Shown in pieces: positions 61,046 to 64,000 of a DNA stretch of 64,000 nucleotides. A program made the position numbers and the translations under genes. The stretch is taken from the NCBI GenBank assembly GCA_024693135.1, contig JAILLN010000004.1:1-64000 (forward strand), written 5' to 3'. The stretch's first letter is position 1, and every line of letters begins with the position of its first letter. This DNA comes from Lachnospiraceae bacterium. GTDB lineage: Bacteria > Bacillota > Clostridia > Lachnospirales > Lachnospiraceae. The notes under the pieces are model-generated. The model searched no databases. It was not told where the DNA came from and was given only the letters and a program-made list of their open reading frames with translations.

Positions 61046-61743
61046 GCAAACACCTCCCTGAAATACTGGTCCACGGTTTTTCCGGTATGCTCTCTGACTC
61101 CCTCTTTGGTATCGTGCAGGATCACCTGTCCGTTCCGGATAAAGACGATATCCGTCAGGATGTTTTCCACATCCTGGATCAGATGGGTGGATATCAGTAC
61201 GGAGGAGCCCGGGTTATAATTCCCGATGATGGTGCGGATGATATAGTCCCTTGCCGCAGGATCCACTCCGGCGATGGGCTCATCCAGCAGGTACAGGCTG
61301 GCTCTGCGGCTCATGCACAGGATCAGCTGGACTTTTTCCACTGTGCCCTTGCTTAATGCCCGGATCTGCTGGTCCGGGTCGATCCCCAGGTCCCGGATCA
61401 TCCGGTCTGCCCTGGCGGCATCGAAGTCCTCATAAAAATCCAGATAGTACTCGATCAGGGACGCGGCCGTGGCTGTCTTTGGCAGATATACCCTGTCCGG
61501 CAGATAGGAGATCAGGGAACAGGAGCGCACTCCGGGTGCTTCTCCCAGGATCCGGATCTCTCCGCCGGTGGGCTTCAAAAGTCCTGCCGCCATTTTGATC
61601 AGGGTGGTCTTGCCGGATCCGTTCGGACCCAGAAGTCCCGTGATATGCCCCGGCTCGAGGACAAAATCCATATGATCTACGGCATGCTTGATCCCGTATT
61701 GTTTTGTGAGCTGGACGCATTCCAGCAGTTTTTCTGTATTCAT
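61030..61743 (-). CDS. ABC transporter ATPase (YtrB/BcrA-type)
   Basis: A 237-residue ATPase. Walker A is GPNGSGKTTLI, the signature region reads ALSKGTVEKVQLILCMSRRA (Leu-Ser-Lys-Gly replaces the usual LSGGQ, as in several YtrB-like proteins), and Walker B is LYLLDEPIAGVD. It pairs with the permease directly downstream. The only candidate ribosome site is GGAGG 13 nt upstream. Confidence 0.88.
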   Translation of the reverse strand: MNTEKLLECVQLTKQYGIKHAVDHMDFVLEPGHITGLLGPNGSGKTTLIKMAAGLLKPTGGEIRILGEAPGVRSCSLISYLPDRVYLPKTATAASLIEYYLDFYEDFDAARADRMIRDLGIDPDQQIRALSKGTVEKVQLILCMSRRASLYLLDEPIAGVDPAARDYIIRTIIGNYNPGSSVLISTHLIQDVENILTDIVFIRNGQVILHDTKEGVREHTGKTVDQYFREVFACWGG

Positions 61744-61835
61744 TCTCGAAGGGCAGCCTCCACTCCGTATATTTCTTTCATGCCATACGTCTTCATCCCT
61801 TCAAGATCCCGGGGATGACTGTCGTAGCTATAAGT

Positions 61836-61864
61836 AGAGGCCACCGAATGCTTCGATGGCCTCT
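61836..61864 (-). terminator. Hairpin after etfA
   Basis: AGAGGCCATCGA pairs with TCGGTGGCCTCT. The following T content is low, so termination is uncertain. Confidence 0.5.
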
Positions 61865-61892
61865 ATCCATGGTCACGTTTTACACGCTGATA

Positions 61893-62945
61893 TTATGCCT
61901 TCTCGGCCATGGCCTCCTGCACCTGTTTTGTCAGCTCGGGCAGGATCAGGTTGAGGTCGCCTACCACGCCGTAATCGGCGATGTCAAAGATCGGGGCGTT
62001 CTCATCCTTATTGATGGCGATGATGATGTCGGACTCCTCCATTCCGGCCGCATGCTGGATCGCACCGGAAATGCCGATGGCGAAATACACATGGGGACGG
62101 ACGGTCTTGCCGGTCTGCCCTACCTGCAGCTCCTTGGGCTTCCAGCCTGCGTCTACCACTGCTCTGGAGCAGCTGACGGTACCGCCGATGGCGGCAGCCA
62201 GATCGTCCAGAAGCTTGAAGTTTTCGGGTGAGCCGACGCCGCGGCCTCCGGATACCAGGATCTTTGCTTCTGCGATGTCTGCCACGTTGGATACGGACTT
62301 GACGATCTCCTGGATCTCCGCATATTTGTTGTCCGGAGTGAAGCCGGGATTGAACTCTTCCACGTTGGCCTTGGCGCTCTTGTCCGGGGTCTGCTTCTGC
62401 ATAACGCCGGGACGGACCGTAGCCATCTGGGGACGGAATTCCGGACAGGCGATGGTGGCGATGGTATTGCCTCCGAAAGCCGGACGGGTCATGAGCAGCT
62501 GCTTATGCTTCTGCTCCTGTCCTTCCACTGCCTGAAGGGGGAAATCCCCGATATCCAGCTGTGTACAGTCTGCAGTCAGTCCGGTATGGATCCTTGCGGA
62601 AACCCTGGGGCCTAAGTCACGGCCAATGGCAGTGGCTCCCACCAGCATGATCTCCGGCTTATATTTCTCGATCACGGAAGACAGGGCATGGGCATAGGGC
62701 TCCGTCCTGTATTCCTTCAGCTCCGGATCATCCACCACGATGATCCTGTCGGCGCCATACCAGGCCAGCTCATCTGCCAGGCCCTTGACCCCTGACCCGA
62801 TCAGCACGGCCACGACCTGCTGGTCCAGATCCTTTGCCAGATCCTTTGCCTTGCCCAGAAGCTCGAAAGCGATGCTGTTCAGCTTATTATCTACCTGCTG
62901 GGCAAAGACGAATACATCCTTGCACTCTTCCACTTTTAAACTCAT
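61893..62945 (-). CDS. etfA: Electron transfer flavoprotein alpha subunit
   Basis: A 350-residue EtfA. The C-terminal FAD-binding domain has LVSGGRGVGSPENF, QVGQTGKTVRPHVY and FAIGISGAIQHAAGM. The N-terminal domain (about 1-200) binds with EtfB. Start at ATG 62945 with AAGGAGGG 11 nt upstream. It follows etfB by 15 bp, the standard etfBA order. In butyrate-forming Lachnospiraceae etfBA lies next to butyryl-CoA dehydrogenase, which should lie beyond 64000; that is inference. Confidence 0.96.
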   Translation of the reverse strand: MSLKVEECKDVFVFAQQVDNKLNSIAFELLGKAKDLAKDLDQQVVAVLIGSGVKGLADELAWYGADRIIVVDDPELKEYRTEPYAHALSSVIEKYKPEIMLVGATAIGRDLGPRVSARIHTGLTADCTQLDIGDFPLQAVEGQEQKHKQLLMTRPAFGGNTIATIACPEFRPQMATVRPGVMQKQTPDKSAKANVEEFNPGFTPDNKYAEIQEIVKSVSNVADIAEAKILVSGGRGVGSPENFKLLDDLAAAIGGTVSCSRAVVDAGWKPKELQVGQTGKTVRPHVYFAIGISGAIQHAAGMEESDIIIAINKDENAPIFDIADYGVVGDLNLILPELTKQVQEAMAEKA

Positions 62946-62960
62946 CTCTTTCAACCCTCC

Positions 62961-63749
62961 TTAAATCACATGCTTTTCCGAAAGCTTGCCGACAATATAT
63001 GCTACCGCATCCTTCGGGGTATCCGGGGTCACCTTCTCGCCGGCTCCCTTGGCCACCCTGTCTGATGCCTTGGCGATCTTTGTAGGTGATCCTGCAAGGC
63101 CCAGGTCGGTATCCGGCACATCCTTCAGGTCTTTCCTGCCCCAAACGGTCACCTCGGTCTGATAAGCATCAAAGATGCCGCCGGGAGTCATGTACATATC
63201 CTCTCCCAGCTCAGCCAGTGCCGTGATCAGGCAGGGCATCTTCACCTTAAGCATGTGATAACGGTCCTCAAACTGCCGCTTGACGATGACATAGTCGCCG
63301 TCGATCTTGATATTCTCTGCATAGGAGATCACCGGGATGTCCAGATGCTCGGAAATCTGGGGTCCAACCTGTGCCGTATCTCCGTCGATGGCCTGGCGTC
63401 CCGTGATGATCAGGTCGTAATCCAGGTTGCGGATGGCTCCTGCCAGGGTAGAGGAGGTGGCCCAGGTATCTGCGCCGCCCAGTACACGGTCCGTGACCAG
63501 GATGGCATCGTCAGCTCCCATGGCCAGTGCCTCTCTCAGCACCTCATCTGCCTTGGGAAGTCCCATAGTGATCACCGTTACGGTGGTCCCGGGATTCTCA
63601 TTTTTGATCTTGAGCGCGGCCTCAAGGCCCGCCTTGTCGTCCGGATTCATGATGGCAAGCATCGCAGCCCTGTCCAGCGTTCCATCCGGCTTAAACCTTA
63701 CACCGCCCTTTGTATCGGGCACTTGTTTCACACAAACTACAATTTTCAT
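62961..63749 (-). CDS. etfB: Electron transfer flavoprotein beta subunit
   Basis: A 262-residue EtfB with VCVKQVPDTKGGVRF, ALAMGADDAILVTDRVLGGA and LIITGRQAIDGDTAQVGPQI, the core of the nucleotide-binding subunit. AAGGAGATAGC precedes the ATG. The gap upstream contains a 53-bp tandem repeat, so a leader with multiple hairpins is expected if transcription starts beyond it. Confidence 0.96.
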   Translation of the reverse strand: MKIVVCVKQVPDTKGGVRFKPDGTLDRAAMLAIMNPDDKAGLEAALKIKNENPGTTVTVITMGLPKADEVLREALAMGADDAILVTDRVLGGADTWATSSTLAGAIRNLDYDLIITGRQAIDGDTAQVGPQISEHLDIPVISYAENIKIDGDYVIVKRQFEDRYHMLKVKMPCLITALAELGEDMYMTPGGIFDAYQTEVTVWGRKDLKDVPDTDLGLAGSPTKIAKASDRVAKGAGEKVTPDTPKDAVAYIVGKLSEKHVI

Positions 63750-63802
63750 TGCTATCTCCTTACGTTATGTTGTTACCAGCCAAATCTGTTTCTTTGTCAC
63801 TT

Positions 63803-64000
63803 CTGCAGGCGGGAGCCGGTATGCCAAAAGACATTTACGTGCTCCACACTACACTGCCGGTGGGAGTAAACATGCCAAAGGGCATGTTTACCTATCTTGA
63901 TCTACACTGCCGGTGGGAGTAAACATGCCAAAGGGCATGTTTACCTATCTTAATCTACACTGCCGGTGGGAGTAAACATGCCAAAGGGCATGTTTACTAC
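63803..64000. repeat. 53-bp tandem repeat with perfect 11-bp-arm palindrome, upstream of etfB
   Basis: Near-identical units start at 63851, 63904 and 63957 (the last cut by the window end), with a decayed copy at about 63803-63840. Each unit has the arms GTAAACATGCC and GGCATGTTTAC around AAAG. The inter-palindrome part is also repeated, so it is not a CRISPR array. All frames contain stops, and 53 is not a multiple of three. Confidence 0.9.

Noticed and set aside
59633-61219. 528-codon plus-strand ORF
   Set aside because: Antisense to a NAGPA-type gene, an ABC-2 permease gene and part of the ATPase gene; product is His/Asp-rich with no domain, typical of GC-rich antisense frames.
63710-63922. 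Plus-strand ORF encoding a repeat peptide
   Set aside because: It reads through the etfB start region and the tandem repeat; repeat length is not a multiple of three and no ribosome site is present.
63803-64000. CRISPR array
   Set aside because: Units repeat together with their intervening sequence every 53 bp; there are no unique spacers and no cas genes.

Overview
The window reads as chromosome of a GC-rich member of the Clostridia, most likely a Lachnospiraceae gut bacterium. The evidence is gene order: greA-lysS, rpsF-ssb-rpsR, ireB-ruvX-DUF1292-rnj-ylbF, prmA-rsmE, and a nifS-type desulfurase next to thiI. A sugar ABC transporter with a YesM/YesN-type sensor system and etfBA are also typical of the group. 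Most genes lie on the minus strand. No rRNA, tRNA, CRISPR array or complete insertion sequence was found.

Layout. 1-1.3 kb: the start of a ParA ATPase gene and two tandem small paralogous genes, AT-richer than the rest, probably the edge of a mobile or conjugative element. 1.5-3.6 kb: lysS and greA behind a perfect consensus promoter. 3.6-16.6 kb: a surface-glycan cluster with about nine glycosyltransferases, an oligosaccharide flippase-type ABC transporter, an asparagine synthase and a hexapeptide acetyltransferase. One gene is inverted and appears leaderless. 16.6-23 kb: a housekeeping operon (ireB to a U32 protein) that runs into the glycan genes with almost no gaps, then rsmE-prmA. 23-32.8 kb: a radical SAM/SPASM protein, a UGM-like FAD protein, three polytopic membrane proteins of glycan type, and a cysteine desulfurase with thiI.

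32.9-38.6 kb: an HPr-like protein lacking the phospho-histidine, rpsF-ssb-rpsR, a sirtuin, and a compact AAC(3)-DUF4910-MaoC-ACP set. 38.7-44.8 kb: an F1Fo ATP synthase operon with no separate delta gene; instead the C-terminal domain of delta is fused to the N-terminus of alpha. 45-57.4 kb: a sugar uptake and sensing locus with an ATPase, two paralogous permeases, two lipoprotein binding proteins, a tethered binding protein with a histidine kinase and an AraC-type regulator, and an arabinose/fucose-type isomerase. 57.5-61.7 kb: small membrane proteins, a phosphodiester glycosidase and an ABC-2 exporter. 61.9-63.7 kb: etfB-etfA, preceded by a 53-bp tandem repeat carrying a perfect palindrome.

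The delta-alpha ATP synthase fusion is the most unusual observation. Next come the two promoters that leave essentially no 5' leader, the tandem palindromic repeat upstream of etfB, the HPr-like protein with Asp replacing His15, and the AAC(3)-DUF4910-MaoC-ACP operon. All assignments come from reading the sequence; no database search was run.
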